This document shows, piece by piece, positions 8,756 through 17,062 of a stretch of 32,376 nucleotides of DNA (position 1 is its first letter; every line of letters starts with the position of its first letter). The stretch is from Alphaproteobacteria bacterium. GTDB lineage: Bacteria; Pseudomonadota; Alphaproteobacteria; Rhodobacterales; Rhodobacteraceae. The stretch is from assembly GCA_016869835.1 (NCBI GenBank), contig VGDH01000023.1:1-32376 (forward strand), given 5' to 3'. A program made the translations under genes and the position numbers. Under the pieces are notes generated by a model, which did no database searches, had not been told where the DNA came from, and saw nothing but the letters and a program-made list of their open reading frames with translations.

Positions 8756-9756
8756 GGCAGGGTTTCGGCCAGGATGCGCGCAACACGCGCGCCGGACCCC
8801 ACCTCGTCCAACGGATCGCGGCGCAAACGGTGTGACAGCGCACTGGTCGCCACGGCTTTCAGATGTTGGCGGCTCACCTTATCGGCGCCCTCAAAGGCGG
8901 CCTGCGCGCGGGCGGCACGCAGAAGCGTCAGTTCGCCGCGCAAGCCGTCCGATCCCAAGGCAATGCACAAGGCGGCGCAATCATGCAGCACCGCGCCGGG
9001 CGTGGAAAGATTGGGCAGCGCGCCGCGGGCGGCCAGAATGACCTTGCGCAAGGCGCTGTCCTTGGCGCGCCATTTCTTCATGAAAGCGGCGTTGTCGTTT
9101 TCATAGGCATCGCGGCGGCGCATCACCTCGACCCGGGTTTCAATGTCGCGCGGGCTTGTCACCTCGACCGAAAGGCCAAAGCGGTCAAGGAGTTGGGGGC
9201 GCAACTCGCCCTCTTCGGGGTTGCCCGAGCCCACCAGCACAAAGCGCGCGGGATGACGGATAGACAGGCCCTCGCGTTCAACCACGTTTTCGCCGGACTG
9301 CGCGACGTCCAGCAGTAGATCGACGATGTGATCTTCCAGAAGATTGACCTCGTCGATGTAAAGATAACCCCGGTTGGCGCGGGCCAGCAGGCCGGGTTCA
9401 AAGGCCTTTTCGCCGCGCGTCAGGGCACGTTCGATGTCCAAGGCGCCGACGACACGATCTTCGGTCGCGCCCAAGGGCAGGTCGATCACCGGGGTGGGGC
9501 GTTTGGTGATGCGGCCTGTGACGGCACCCGCCCAGGCGGGCACATCTTCCACCCGCGCCGAGTTGACCGGGCAGCCTTCGACCGCCGAAATCTCGGGCAG
9601 CAGGGCGGCCAGCGCGCGCACGGCGGTGGATTTGCCGGTGCCACGGTCACCGAAAACCAAAACCCCGCCGATACCGGGGTCGATCGCGGTCAGCACCATG
9701 GCCTGTTTCATGGCCTCTTGGCCGACGATGGCCGAGAAGGGGAACGGTTGGCTCAT
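8752..9756 (-). CDS. bchI: Magnesium chelatase ATPase subunit I
   Basis: A 334-residue AAA+ ATPase. Walker A is GDRGTGKS, Walker B is YIDEVNLLEDH, and sensor/arginine-finger regions follow (LVGSGNPEEGELRPQLLDRFG, an almost invariant BchI block). It forms the hexameric motor of the chelatase that drives Mg2+ insertion. The start chosen is ATG 9756 (MSQPFPFSAIVGQE), which overlaps the crtA stop as ATGA; an in-frame extension to 9804 would lie wholly inside crtA and has no family match. The stop overlaps bchD. Confidence 0.97.
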   Translation of the reverse strand: MSQPFPFSAIVGQEAMKQAMVLTAIDPGIGGVLVFGDRGTGKSTAVRALAALLPEISAVEGCPVNSARVEDVPAWAGAVTGRITKRPTPVIDLPLGATEDRVVGALDIERALTRGEKAFEPGLLARANRGYLYIDEVNLLEDHIVDLLLDVAQSGENVVEREGLSIRHPARFVLVGSGNPEEGELRPQLLDRFGLSVEVTSPRDIETRVEVMRRRDAYENDNAAFMKKWRAKDSALRKVILAARGALPNLSTPGAVLHDCAALCIALGSDGLRGELTLLRAARAQAAFEGADKVSRQHLKAVATSALSHRLRRDPLDEVGSGARVARILAETLP

Positions 9757-10460
9757 GCAGCGTCCTTCATATCCAGCGGGCGCACGCCGCCCCAGGTTCC
9801 CCATTCGTCGATCAGACGAAAGCGGGCGTAAAGCTCTTCCTTGAACCAGCCCTCACGGCGCACGGCGGCAATGGCGCGGCCATGCGGGCCGTCACCACGG
9901 GCAAAATGCGCCATCGTGGCGGTGTCGGGCCAGATCGAAAAGGTCACCTGATGCAAAAGCGGCACTTCGCCAATGCCGATCTTGAACATCACATTCGGGT
10001 CCTGACCGATCACGGCGGAAATGTCGGGTACGCGCCGCCAGAAACGCAGGAAGGTCGAGGCGCGCATGGTTGCGCGGGTCAGCGCCACGACCGGCCCTTC
10101 GGGCGCAGGGTCGGGGCTGGGCGTAAAGGGTGCGACCCCCGACCATTCCCCGCGAGCCGAGGTCGGGCGCAAGAGGATATGCCAGCTTTCGGCGGCATGG
10201 CGCGCCCAGCGGCGATAGACCGACGCCGTGGACAGGTTGCGCCGCGCGGTCGCCTCATCGGGCCAGGTGGCCAGAATGGCCCAGACGGCGGTATTGGGGC
10301 GCGGTGTGAACCCCTCACCGGTTCCGGATCCGCAAAGCTTCCAGAACCCGACGTCCGGCATCCGCCAGAACGACAGCCGCGCCGCCCCCATTTGCCCCAG
10401 CACCCAAAGGCGCGCGGTCAGCGAGGGAAAACGGAACAGCGAGAGGGAAACGGTGTTGAT
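9753..10460 (-). CDS. crtA: Spheroidene monooxygenase, start codon apparently ATC
   Basis: CrtA oxidises spheroidene to spheroidenone with O2. The body matches well: FWKLCGSGTGEGFTPRPN, RRWARHAAESW, LLRPTSARGEWSG, and LTRATMRASTFLRFWRRVP. The conserved N-terminus of the family (VSLSLFRF...ARLWVLGQMG) is encoded upstream of the first canonical start, a GTG at 10403, which would remove about 19 conserved residues. In frame upstream there is no ATG, GTG or TTG before the stop at 10487-10485. A GGAG ribosome site (10471-10468) lies seven bases before ATC at 10460, which aligns with the usual CrtA start and gives 235 residues. I take ATC 10460 as start, either a true rare start, a mutation or a base error. 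Confidence 0.9.
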   Translation of the reverse strand: MNTVSLSLFRFPSLTARLWVLGQMGAARLSFWRMPDVGFWKLCGSGTGEGFTPRPNTAVWAILATWPDEATARRNLSTASVYRRWARHAAESWHILLRPTSARGEWSGVAPFTPSPDPAPEGPVVALTRATMRASTFLRFWRRVPDISAVIGQDPNVMFKIGIGEVPLLHQVTFSIWPDTATMAHFARGDGPHGRAIAAVRREGWFKEELYARFRLIDEWGTWGGVRPLDMKDAA

Positions 10461-10477
10461 GGCGCTACTCCGGCAGG

Positions 10478-10495
10478 TGTCACATTATTCTGACA
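10478..10495. promoter_or_regulatory. PpsR/CrtJ operator, crtA side
   Basis: TGT-CACATTATTCTG-ACA fits TGT-N12-ACA, the established PpsR (CrtJ) target, with the preferred TGTCA...TGACA arms. It lies 18 bases upstream of the proposed crtA start and 75 bases (start to start) from the second site in the same intergenic region. Confidence 0.8.
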
Positions 10496-10552
10496 GTTTC
10501 TTGCGGCGCTGGAAAGCAAAAACGCCATTTTTCCGTTGATCTAGCTATGTGT

Positions 10553-10570
10553 TGTAAATTGAAATGGACA
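10553..10570. promoter_or_regulatory. PpsR/CrtJ operator, crtI side
   Basis: TGT-AAATTGAAATGG-ACA fits TGT-N12-ACA with an AT-rich centre, 16 bases before the crtI ATG at 10586. Together with the site at 10478 it would place crtA-bchIDO-hemE and crtIB-tspO under joint aerobic repression. Its presence also argues against starting crtI at the ATG at 10547. Confidence 0.8.
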
Positions 10571-10585
10571 GTATATCCTAGGCGC

Positions 10586-12151
10586 ATGCAAGTCAGGATC
10601 GACTCCTCTTCCGCCGCTGCGCCCGTCCCTTCGGGTGCGCGTGCTGTTGTCATTGGTGCCGGGCTGGGTGGCCTTGCGGCCGCCATGCGCCTTGGGGCCA
10701 AGGGCTATGAGGTGACGGTGATCGACCGGCTGGACATGCCCGGCGGGCGGGGCAGTTCGATTTCCCAAGGCGGCCACCGCTTTGATCTGGGGCCGACCAT
10801 CGTCACCGTGCCGCAGGGCCTGCGTGAGCTTTGGGCCGCCTGTGGGCGCGATTTTGATCGCGATGTCGATCTGCGGGCACTGGACCCGTTTTATGAAATC
10901 CGCTGGGAAGATGGCAGCACCTTTACCGCCCGCCAATCCACCCAGGCGATGCGGGCCGAAGTGGCGCGCCTGTCGCCCGGTGATCTGACGGGCTATGACA
11001 AGTTTCTGGCCGACAGCGAGCGTCGCTATTGGTTCGGCTTCGAAGACCTTGGCCGTCGGTCGATGCACAAGCTGGCCGATCTTATCAAGGTTCTGCCGAC
11101 CTTTGCCCTGCTGCGGGCCGACAAGTCGGTCTATGCCCATGCCGCCAGCCGCGTGAAGGACGAGCGTCTGCGCTTTGCGCTGTCGTTCCATCCACTGTTC
11201 ATTGGCGGTGACCCGTTCCATGTGACGTCGATGTATATCCTTGTCAGCCATCTCGAAAAGGAATTCGGCGTTCACTACGCCATGGGCGGGGTAGGGGCGA
11301 TCGCACTCGCCATGGCGGGGGTGATTGCCTCGCAGGGCGGCCGCCTGCATCTGAATGCCGAGGTGGATGAGATCCTCTTGGACCAGGGGCGCGCCACGGG
11401 GGTGCGGCTGGCGGATGGTCAGGTTCTGGCAGCCGATGTCGTGGTGTCCAATGCTGATGCGGGCCACACTTATGGCCGGCTTTTGCGCAACCATCCGCGC
11501 AAGCGCTGGCATCCGGCGAAGCTGGCGCGCAAGCGGTGGTCGATGGGCCTGTTCGTCTGGTATTTCGGCACCAAGGGCACACGGTTGAAATGGCCCGATG
11601 TGGGCCATCACACCATTGTCGTCGGCCCGCGCTACAAGGACCACATCCGCGACATCTTCATCCGTGGCCGCCTGGCCGATGATATGAGCCTGTATGTCCA
11701 CCGCCCCTCGGTCACCGACCCCACGGCGGCCCCTTTGGGCGCCGACACCTTCTACGCCCTGTCGCCCGTGCCACATCTGGGCTTTGACAACGGGGTGGAT
11801 TGGGCGACCGAGGCCGAGCCTTATCGCCAGAAGATGCAGAAGATGTTGGAAGAGCGGCTCTTGCCCAGCCTTGGTGACCATCTGACGGAACAATTGGTGT
11901 TCACGCCAAACAGTTTCGAGACGCGGTATCTGTCGCCCTATGGCAGCGGTTTTTCCATTGAACCCCGCATCCTGCAATCGGCCTGGTTCCGCCCCCATAA
12001 CGTCTCGGAAGAGGCAAAGGGCCTTTATCTGGTGGGTGCGGGCACGCATCCCGGCGCGGGGCTGCCCGGCGTGATTGCCAGCGCCGAGGTATTGGGGACA
12101 CTCGTGCCCGATGCGCCCGCGCGCCCCGTCGTCCGGATGGCTGCCGAATGA
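10586..12151 (+). CDS. crtI: Phytoene desaturase (neurosporene-forming type)
   Basis: A 521-residue FAD-dependent desaturase. The N-terminal dinucleotide-binding fold is VVIGAGLGGLAAAMRL with the acid in VTVIDR, followed by PGGRGSS. The C-terminal FAD signature is LYLVGAGTHPGAGLPGVI. In Rhodobacter relatives the enzyme performs three desaturations of phytoene to neurosporene at the membrane. The ATG at 10586 (MQVRIDSS) is used; an upstream in-frame ATG at 10547 would put the PpsR site inside the gene. The ribosome site is weak (AGG). The stop overlaps crtB as ATGA, and transcription starts from the divergent crtA/crtI region. Confidence 0.97.
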   Translation: MQVRIDSSSAAAPVPSGARAVVIGAGLGGLAAAMRLGAKGYEVTVIDRLDMPGGRGSSISQGGHRFDLGPTIVTVPQGLRELWAACGRDFDRDVDLRALDPFYEIRWEDGSTFTARQSTQAMRAEVARLSPGDLTGYDKFLADSERRYWFGFEDLGRRSMHKLADLIKVLPTFALLRADKSVYAHAASRVKDERLRFALSFHPLFIGGDPFHVTSMYILVSHLEKEFGVHYAMGGVGAIALAMAGVIASQGGRLHLNAEVDEILLDQGRATGVRLADGQVLAADVVVSNADAGHTYGRLLRNHPRKRWHPAKLARKRWSMGLFVWYFGTKGTRLKWPDVGHHTIVVGPRYKDHIRDIFIRGRLADDMSLYVHRPSVTDPTAAPLGADTFYALSPVPHLGFDNGVDWATEAEPYRQKMQKMLEERLLPSLGDHLTEQLVFTPNSFETRYLSPYGSGFSIEPRILQSAWFRPHNVSEEAKGLYLVGAGTHPGAGLPGVIASAEVLGTLVPDAPARPVVRMAAE

Positions 12152-13173
12152 TTGCGCCGGCCGATATGGCGCATTGCCGCGAGGCCATTCGCACGGGGTC
12201 ATTGTCCTTCCATGCCGCCTCGCGCCTGTTGCCCGCGCGGGTGCGCGATCCGGCCCTGGCGCTTTATGCCTTTTGCCGTCTGGCCGACGATGCGGTGGAT
12301 GACAGCGACGACAAGGCCCCGGCGGTCCTCGCCTTGCGTGACCGGCTGGATCTGGTGTTCGAGGGCCGCCCGCGCAATGCGCCCGCCGACCGCGCCTTTG
12401 CCGCCGTGGTCGAAGATTTCGATATGCCGCGCGCCCTGCCCGATGCCTTGTTGGAGGGGCTTGCCTGGGACGCATCGGGGCGGCGCTATGCCACCCTTTC
12501 AGAGCTCTTCGCCTATTGCGCCCGCGTGGCCAGCGCCGTCGGCGCGATGATGTGCGTCCTGATGCGGGTGCGCGACCCTGACGCGCTGGCGCGGGCCTGC
12601 GATCTGGGGCTGGCGATGCAATTGACCAATATCGCCCGCGATATTGGCGAGGATGCTCGCGCGGGGCGGGTCTATCTGCCGCTGGATTGGCTGGACGAGG
12701 TGGGGATCAGTGTGGACGCCCTGTTTGCCAACCCGCAGCCCGATCCGCGCCTTCAGGCGCTGGCGCGGCGGCTTTTGGCGCAGGCGGCGGTGTTCTACAC
12801 CCGATCCGAAGCCGGCGTTCCCGCCTTGCCCCTGACGTGCCGCCCCGGAATTTACGCCGCGCGCCATGTCTATGACGGCATTGGCGGAGCCTTGGCGCGG
12901 CTGGGCCATGACAGCGTGACCTATCGCGCCCGCACGACGGGGCGGCAAAAGCTCGGCTGGCTTGGCCTGTCGGTGGTGCGCAGCGGCCTGTCGGTGGTCT
13001 TGCCGCAACCTGCGGTGTTGCATGCCCCAGCCCAGCCTGAGGTGGCCTTTCTGGTTGAAGCCGCCGCCCGGCGCAGCAGACCCTATAGCCGGTCCGAGGC
13101 GCTTTTTGCGGTCTTCGCCCAGCTGGAAGCCAAGGATCGTGCCGATCGGCCATTGAAGAGCGCCCGCGCCTGA
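12148..13173 (+). CDS. crtB: Phytoene synthase
   Basis: A 341-residue head-to-head prenyl synthase that condenses two geranylgeranyl diphosphates to phytoene. Both aspartate-rich substrate motifs are seen: LADDAVDDSDD (about residue 45) and NIARDIGEDA, followed by GRVYLPLDWLDEVG, the squalene/phytoene synthase signature. Usual length and no oddities. It is coupled to crtI by an ATGA overlap. tspO follows after 36 bases in the same direction. Confidence 0.97.
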   Translation: MIAPADMAHCREAIRTGSLSFHAASRLLPARVRDPALALYAFCRLADDAVDDSDDKAPAVLALRDRLDLVFEGRPRNAPADRAFAAVVEDFDMPRALPDALLEGLAWDASGRRYATLSELFAYCARVASAVGAMMCVLMRVRDPDALARACDLGLAMQLTNIARDIGEDARAGRVYLPLDWLDEVGISVDALFANPQPDPRLQALARRLLAQAAVFYTRSEAGVPALPLTCRPGIYAARHVYDGIGGALARLGHDSVTYRARTTGRQKLGWLGLSVVRSGLSVVLPQPAVLHAPAQPEVAFLVEAAARRSRPYSRSEALFAVFAQLEAKDRADRPLKSARA

Positions 13174-13209
13174 CTTACCTAACATAGGGTAACCGGAAGG
13201 GGTGATGCG

Positions 13210-13671
13210 ATGGACTGGGGCCTGTTTCTGACCTTTCTGGCCGCCTGTGGCGGTGCAGCCGCCACCGGTGCCATGTTCCAGCCCGGCCCATGGTATGACG
13301 CCCTGCAAAAGCCTGCCTGGACCCCGCCGAACTGGCTTTTCCCGGTGGCATGGACCACGCTTTATCTTCTGATGTCGCTGTCGGCGATGCGGGTGGCGCA
13401 GCTGCCGGATGCGGGGCAGGCGCTGGCCTTCTGGGCGCTGCAGATTGCCTTCAACACCCTGTGGACGCCGGTCTTCTTCGGCCTGCGACGGATGCGGGCG
13501 GCGATGGTTGTCATGGTTCTTTTGTGGCTGTCGGTCGCGGCGACCACGGTCTCCTTCTGGCAGGTGGACTGGGTCGCGGGGCTGATGTTCCTGCCCTATC
13601 TGGCTTGGGTCACCGTCGCTGGCGCGCTGAATTTCAGTGTCTGGCGGCTGAACCCCGGCTATTCCACCTGA
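13210..13671 (+). CDS. tspO: TspO/MBR family tryptophan-rich sensory protein (CrtK)
   Basis: A 153-residue membrane protein with five predicted transmembrane segments and the family pattern: GAMFQPGPWYDALQKPAWTP, PNWLFPVAWTTLYLLM, LQIAFNTLWTPVFFGLRRM and LPYLAWVTVAGALNFSVW. TspO binds tetrapyrroles and in Rhodobacter sphaeroides sits in the outer membrane and modulates photosynthesis genes in response to oxygen. The ATG at 13210 has GGAAGGGG upstream. Its position after crtIB is the classic one. Its last 13 bases overlap the 3' end of crtC on the opposite strand, with no terminator between. Confidence 0.95.
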   Translation: MDWGLFLTFLAACGGAAATGAMFQPGPWYDALQKPAWTPPNWLFPVAWTTLYLLMSLSAMRVAQLPDAGQALAFWALQIAFNTLWTPVFFGLRRMRAAMVVMVLLWLSVAATTVSFWQVDWVAGLMFLPYLAWVTVAGALNFSVWRLNPGYST

Positions 13672-14510
13672 TCGAACCGCCAGCCGGCGCGGCGCGGCAC
13701 CCGGCAGGCCAGCATCCCCTTGACGATGGGCGAGCGGAACCGGCGCAGGTCAAGCGCCTCGTGCACTCCTCTGACCACCTCGCCGTTGATCGTGGTTTCC
13801 ACCACCGACCGGCTGTAGAACGGCGCATCCAGCATCGCCATGGTCTGGCGTGGCCGCGCGCCTGCATCGCAGCGCGTGTCCCGTGCCACGCCCCAATTGG
13901 TGCGTGCAAGGCGGGTCAGCGGCGGCGGCGTGATCTCGACCGCCTCGCCGCTGGCGCTGATCTCAAGACCCAGTTCCAATGCTGTGCCATCGGCACGCAG
14001 ACCATCGTAAAAGCAGGAGGTTCCGCCATGGGCACGCGGGTAGCGCCCCCAGGTCCAGCGCTTGAAATCCGCCTCCAGCGCGGCGGTGCCGAAATTCGCG
14101 TCGAAATAGCCATGGCCTGCCCAGCGGTGGCCTTGCGTCAGATCCACCTCGATCCGGGCCGAGGGGGCAAATGGGCGCCAGATGTGGCTGGCATTTGGGG
14201 TAAGCATCGCCTCGACACTGGTCACCGCGCTGGGTGTCAGGCGGATCTGCCCACGCACCCGGCTGATGAGGGGGGGCGAAGAAATCTCATCAATATCAAT
14301 GATAAGCGCGCCATTTTGCCAGGACATCCGGCTTGGCCCGACTTGCAGCGCATCACGGCTTTGGCGCAGGGCGCTGCGTCCGCGGTCGGTCATGGTGAAC
14401 CGCCCGCCCGGGCCATAGGTGACCACATTGATGCAGGAATGGTTGGCCGGATCGCGCCGCCCCGACCAGGCATACCACGGCGAAAACACCGAGCCGATGA
14501 AGCCGATCAC
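13659..14510 (-). CDS. crtC: Hydroxyneurosporene synthase (carotenoid 1,2-hydratase)
   Basis: CrtC adds water to the C-1,2 double bond of neurosporene (and related carotenes). The GTG at 14510 overlaps the crtD stop as GTGA and gives 283 residues, close to the 281 of the Rhodobacter capsulatus protein as I recall it, which also begins near IGFIGSVFSPWYAW. Other family blocks seen are VEVDL-like strands, GYFDANFGTAALEADFKRW and a C-terminal PFYSRSVVETTINGE. The frame stays open upstream to 14885 and the stretch just before the GTG encodes a CrtC-like GYAWWYVDGVSDDG, but no ATG, GTG or TTG occurs there except ATG 14885. The true N-terminus is therefore open (see findings). Confidence 0.85.
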   Translation of the reverse strand: MIGFIGSVFSPWYAWSGRRDPANHSCINVVTYGPGGRFTMTDRGRSALRQSRDALQVGPSRMSWQNGALIIDIDEISSPPLISRVRGQIRLTPSAVTSVEAMLTPNASHIWRPFAPSARIEVDLTQGHRWAGHGYFDANFGTAALEADFKRWTWGRYPRAHGGTSCFYDGLRADGTALELGLEISASGEAVEITPPPLTRLARTNWGVARDTRCDAGARPRQTMAMLDAPFYSRSVVETTINGEVVRGVHEALDLRRFRSPIVKGMLACRVPRRAGWRFDQVE

Positions 14511-16063
14511 CGAGACGGCGCGCGTCCCGTCGTCCGAGACGCCATCGACATACCACCAGGCATAGCCATCTGGCGCGACTTCGACGCGGAAGTCAGGTCG
14601 GTCAAGATCGCCTCGGCCGCATGCTTGCCGGACAATGCTGCCATCGGCACCCCCGCGCCCGGATGCGCGCCGCCCCCCGCCAGATACAGGCCCGGAAGCT
14701 TCGTCCGCGCCCCCGGTCTTTGAAAGCTGGCCAGCGTTCCATGCGGGCTGCGCCCATAGATCGCCCCCTGTGAGCCCGGATGCAGGGCTGCAAAGCCCGC
14801 CGGTGTTGTCAGCGCCGCGTCCGGCGGCATCTGGTCGAAGGTCAGCCCAAAGCGGGCCAGTTGCGGGAAGGTCCGGGCGCGACATTGGGCAATCTCTCCG
14901 CTGGGTTCGCCCGACTTCGCAGGCGCGTTCATGATGATTTCAAAGCGTTCCGGCCCGCTGGGCCTGCCCCTCTGGCGGTCCTCGGCGCAGATGTAAAGCG
15001 TGGCCTCCTCAGGCATTTGCCCGCGGGCGATGGGGCCGAATTCGCGGGCAGGGTCTGAGGCGAAGAACACGTTGTGATGGATCAGATCGGCCCCCGAAGG
15101 CGTGGCGGCAAAAGCCCAGACCCAGGCTGACAGGCTGCGCGGATGGGCGGCCGAGGGCGGCAGCGCCTGTTGCGGCCCATTGCCCAAAAGCCCGGCCAAA
15201 AGCCCGGCCGGATCGCCGTTGAACACCACCGCATCGCATTTCAACGTCCGGCCATCTGACAAGATCACTCCGCTGACCCGGCCCGACTGCCGTTCGATCC
15301 GCCGCACGCTGCGGCCGTATTCAAGGCTGACCCCCTGCCGTTCGGCCAAGGCCCCAAGGGCGGCGGCAAGCCGGTGCATGCCGCCTTCGACCGCCCAGAC
15401 ACCGCGCGCCTCGGCCTGCCAGATCAGTGCCAGAACGGCAGGCGACAGATGCGGCATGCCGCCGACATAGGTGGCATAGCGACCAAAAAGCTGGCGCAGG
15501 CGCGGATCGTCAAAGCTGCGGACAAGCTGGTTGGCAAGGCTGAGACCCGGTTGCAGCGCGCCCCAGATGCCGGGCCGGCGAAGCGCGCTCCAGCCGATGG
15601 CACCAAGCGCGGGTTTTGCGGCCTGCATCATCGGGCCATCAAAGGCGCTGTAAAGCTGGGCCGAAAGGGCGTTGAAACGGCGAAACTGCGCCTCGGCCTT
15701 GGGTCCGGCCAGGGTTGCGATGGCCGCCGCGCTCGCCTCGGGGTCGGCGAACAGATCAAGGGTTGCACCGTCAAGCCACCAATGCCGCGCCAGAACCGGC
15801 TGCGCGATCAGATGCAGATGGTCGTCCAGCCGCTCACCCGCGGTTTCAAACAGGGCGTCGAACACTGCGCGCAGGGTCAGCACCGTGGGCCCGGCATCGA
15901 CAGGGCCTGCCGGGCTGGGCAGGCTGCGCATCTTGCCGCCGGGGCCGGATTGCCGTTCGATCACGGCGACCGAAAGCCCGGCTGCGGCCAGCCGGATGGC
16001 GGCGCTGAGGCCGCCCATGCCTGCGCCGACTACAATCACCTTTGGGCTGAACCGGTCTTTCAT
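14507..16063 (-). CDS. crtD: 1-methoxy/hydroxycarotenoid 3,4-desaturase
   Basis: A 518-residue CrtI-like FAD desaturase that introduces the C-3,4 double bond in the spheroidene pathway. N-terminal FAD fold: VIVVGAGMGGLSAAIRLAAAG, then GPGGKMRSL. The C-terminal signature is LYLAGGGAHPGAGVPMAALSG. The start MKDRFSPK at 16063 is chosen; the frame's extension to 16093 carries no ribosome site. The last 30 or so residues after AAEAILTDL (SASKSRQMAMPGG and on) have the composition of an out-of-frame reading and coincide with a CrtC-like sequence in another frame. The stop overlaps the crtC GTG. It is divergent from crtE. Confidence 0.95.
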   Translation of the reverse strand: MKDRFSPKVIVVGAGMGGLSAAIRLAAAGLSVAVIERQSGPGGKMRSLPSPAGPVDAGPTVLTLRAVFDALFETAGERLDDHLHLIAQPVLARHWWLDGATLDLFADPEASAAAIATLAGPKAEAQFRRFNALSAQLYSAFDGPMMQAAKPALGAIGWSALRRPGIWGALQPGLSLANQLVRSFDDPRLRQLFGRYATYVGGMPHLSPAVLALIWQAEARGVWAVEGGMHRLAAALGALAERQGVSLEYGRSVRRIERQSGRVSGVILSDGRTLKCDAVVFNGDPAGLLAGLLGNGPQQALPPSAAHPRSLSAWVWAFAATPSGADLIHHNVFFASDPAREFGPIARGQMPEEATLYICAEDRQRGRPSGPERFEIIMNAPAKSGEPSGEIAQCRARTFPQLARFGLTFDQMPPDAALTTPAGFAALHPGSQGAIYGRSPHGTLASFQRPGARTKLPGLYLAGGGAHPGAGVPMAALSGKHAAEAILTDLTSASKSRQMAMPGGMSMASRTTGRAPSR

Positions 16064-16095
16064 CAGGAGGCGATTGTTGACTCGCGCGGCCAAAC

Positions 16096-16113
16096 TGTCC
16101 AGTATGATTTACA
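16096..16113. promoter_or_regulatory. PpsR/CrtJ operator, crtD side
   Basis: TGT-CCAGTATGATTT-ACA fits TGT-N12-ACA, 33 bases upstream of the crtD start. A TATGAT hexamer inside it (16103-16108) could be a crtE -10 box, but no -35 stands at normal spacing. Confidence 0.75.
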
Positions 16114-16119
16114 TTGTGG

Positions 16120-16137
16120 TGTCATTTTGAATTGACA
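16120..16137. promoter_or_regulatory. PpsR/CrtJ operator, crtE side
   Basis: TGT-CATTTTGAATTG-ACA is a near-palindromic match to the PpsR consensus, six bases after the neighbouring site and 43 bases before the crtE ATG. The pairing suggests cooperative binding by two PpsR tetramers. Confidence 0.85.
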
Positions 16138-16179
16138 CCTCCGCCATGCCGCACCGGCAATGCCGGGTTGGGAGTGCCG

Positions 16180-17061
16180 ATGTCGATCGCCGCAAGACTG
16201 GATGCCGCCACCGCCGCCGTTCTGGCGCGCACGCAGGGCGGGGACGCGCCGGGCAAGCTTGCCCATGCGCTGCACTATGCCGTGACGCCGGGGGGCGCGC
16301 GGATCCGGCCGACCATCCTTCTCAGCGTCGCCATGGCCTGCGGTGATGATCGACCCGATCTGTCCAATGCCGCCGCCATCGCGCTGGAGCTGATCCATTG
16401 CGCCAGCCTTGTGCATGACGATCTGCCCTGTTTTGACGACGCCGACCTGCGCCGCGGCAAGCCCACGGTGCACAAGGCCTTTTCCGAACCGCTTGCGGTC
16501 TTGACGGGCGACAGCCTGATCGTGCTGGCCTTTGACGTGCTGGCCGAGGCGGCGGGGCAAGATGCGCGCCGGGCGCTGGAGCTGATCCGGGTTCTGTCGC
16601 GCCGCACGGGCATGCCCGATGGGATTTGCGCGGGGCAGGGCTGGGAGAGCGAGGCCAAGGTCAATCTTTCGGCCTATCACCGCGCCAAGACGGGTGCGTT
16701 GTTCATTGCGGCCACCCAGATGGGCGCGATTGCCGCCGGGCAGGATGCCGCGCCTTGGGAAGAATTGGGCGCACGCATCGGTGAGGCGTTTCAGGTTGCC
16801 GATGATCTGCGCGATGCCCTTTATGACGCCGAGGCGCTGGGCAAGCCTGTGGGGCAGGACGCGGCCCATCATCGGCCCAATGCCGTGGCTGAGCTGGGCG
16901 TTCAGGGGGCCATTCGCCGGTTGAAGGACATTCTGGGCGGGGCGATCTCGTCGATCCCGGCCTGTCCGGGCGAGGCGATGCTGGCCGATATGGTGCGCCG
17001 CTATGCCGAACGGATGACACCGGTCGCGCCGGCCTTTGCTGCGGGCGAGCCGCGGATCTGA
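16180..17061 (+). CDS. crtE: Geranylgeranyl diphosphate synthase
   Basis: A 293-residue trans-prenyltransferase that makes C20 diphosphate for carotenoids and the bacteriochlorophyll tail. The first aspartate-rich motif is [18 protein letters not shown] and the second is [18 protein letters not shown] and [12 protein letters not shown] also match the family. The ATG at 16180 ([11 protein letters not shown]) is preceded by GGAG five bases away. Upstream codons overlap the regulatory sites and are not used. The stop is one base before the crtF ATG, so the two are co-translated, and crtE heads the long plus-strand transcript. Confidence 0.96.
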   Translation: MSIAARLDAATAAVLARTQGGDAPGKLAHALHYAVTPGGARIRPTILLSVAMACGDDRPDLSNAAAIALELIHCASLVHDDLPCFDDADLRRGKPTVHKAFSEPLAVLTGDSLIVLAFDVLAEAAGQDARRALELIRVLSRRTGMPDGICAGQGWESEAKVNLSAYHRAKTGALFIAATQMGAIAAGQDAAPWEELGARIGEAFQVADDLRDALYDAEALGKPVGQDAAHHRPNAVAELGVQGAIRRLKDILGGAISSIPACPGEAMLADMVRRYAERMTPVAPAFAAGEPRI

Positions 17062-17062
17062 C

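Noticed and set aside
10541-12475. 644-residue frame antisense to crtI and crtB
   Set aside because: Long antisense frames are common in GC-rich DNA; its residues mirror the crtI codons, and it has no family features.
13174-13209. Small inverted repeat TTACC/GGTAA between crtB and tspO
   Set aside because: Only five base pairs; no evidence that it is more than chance.
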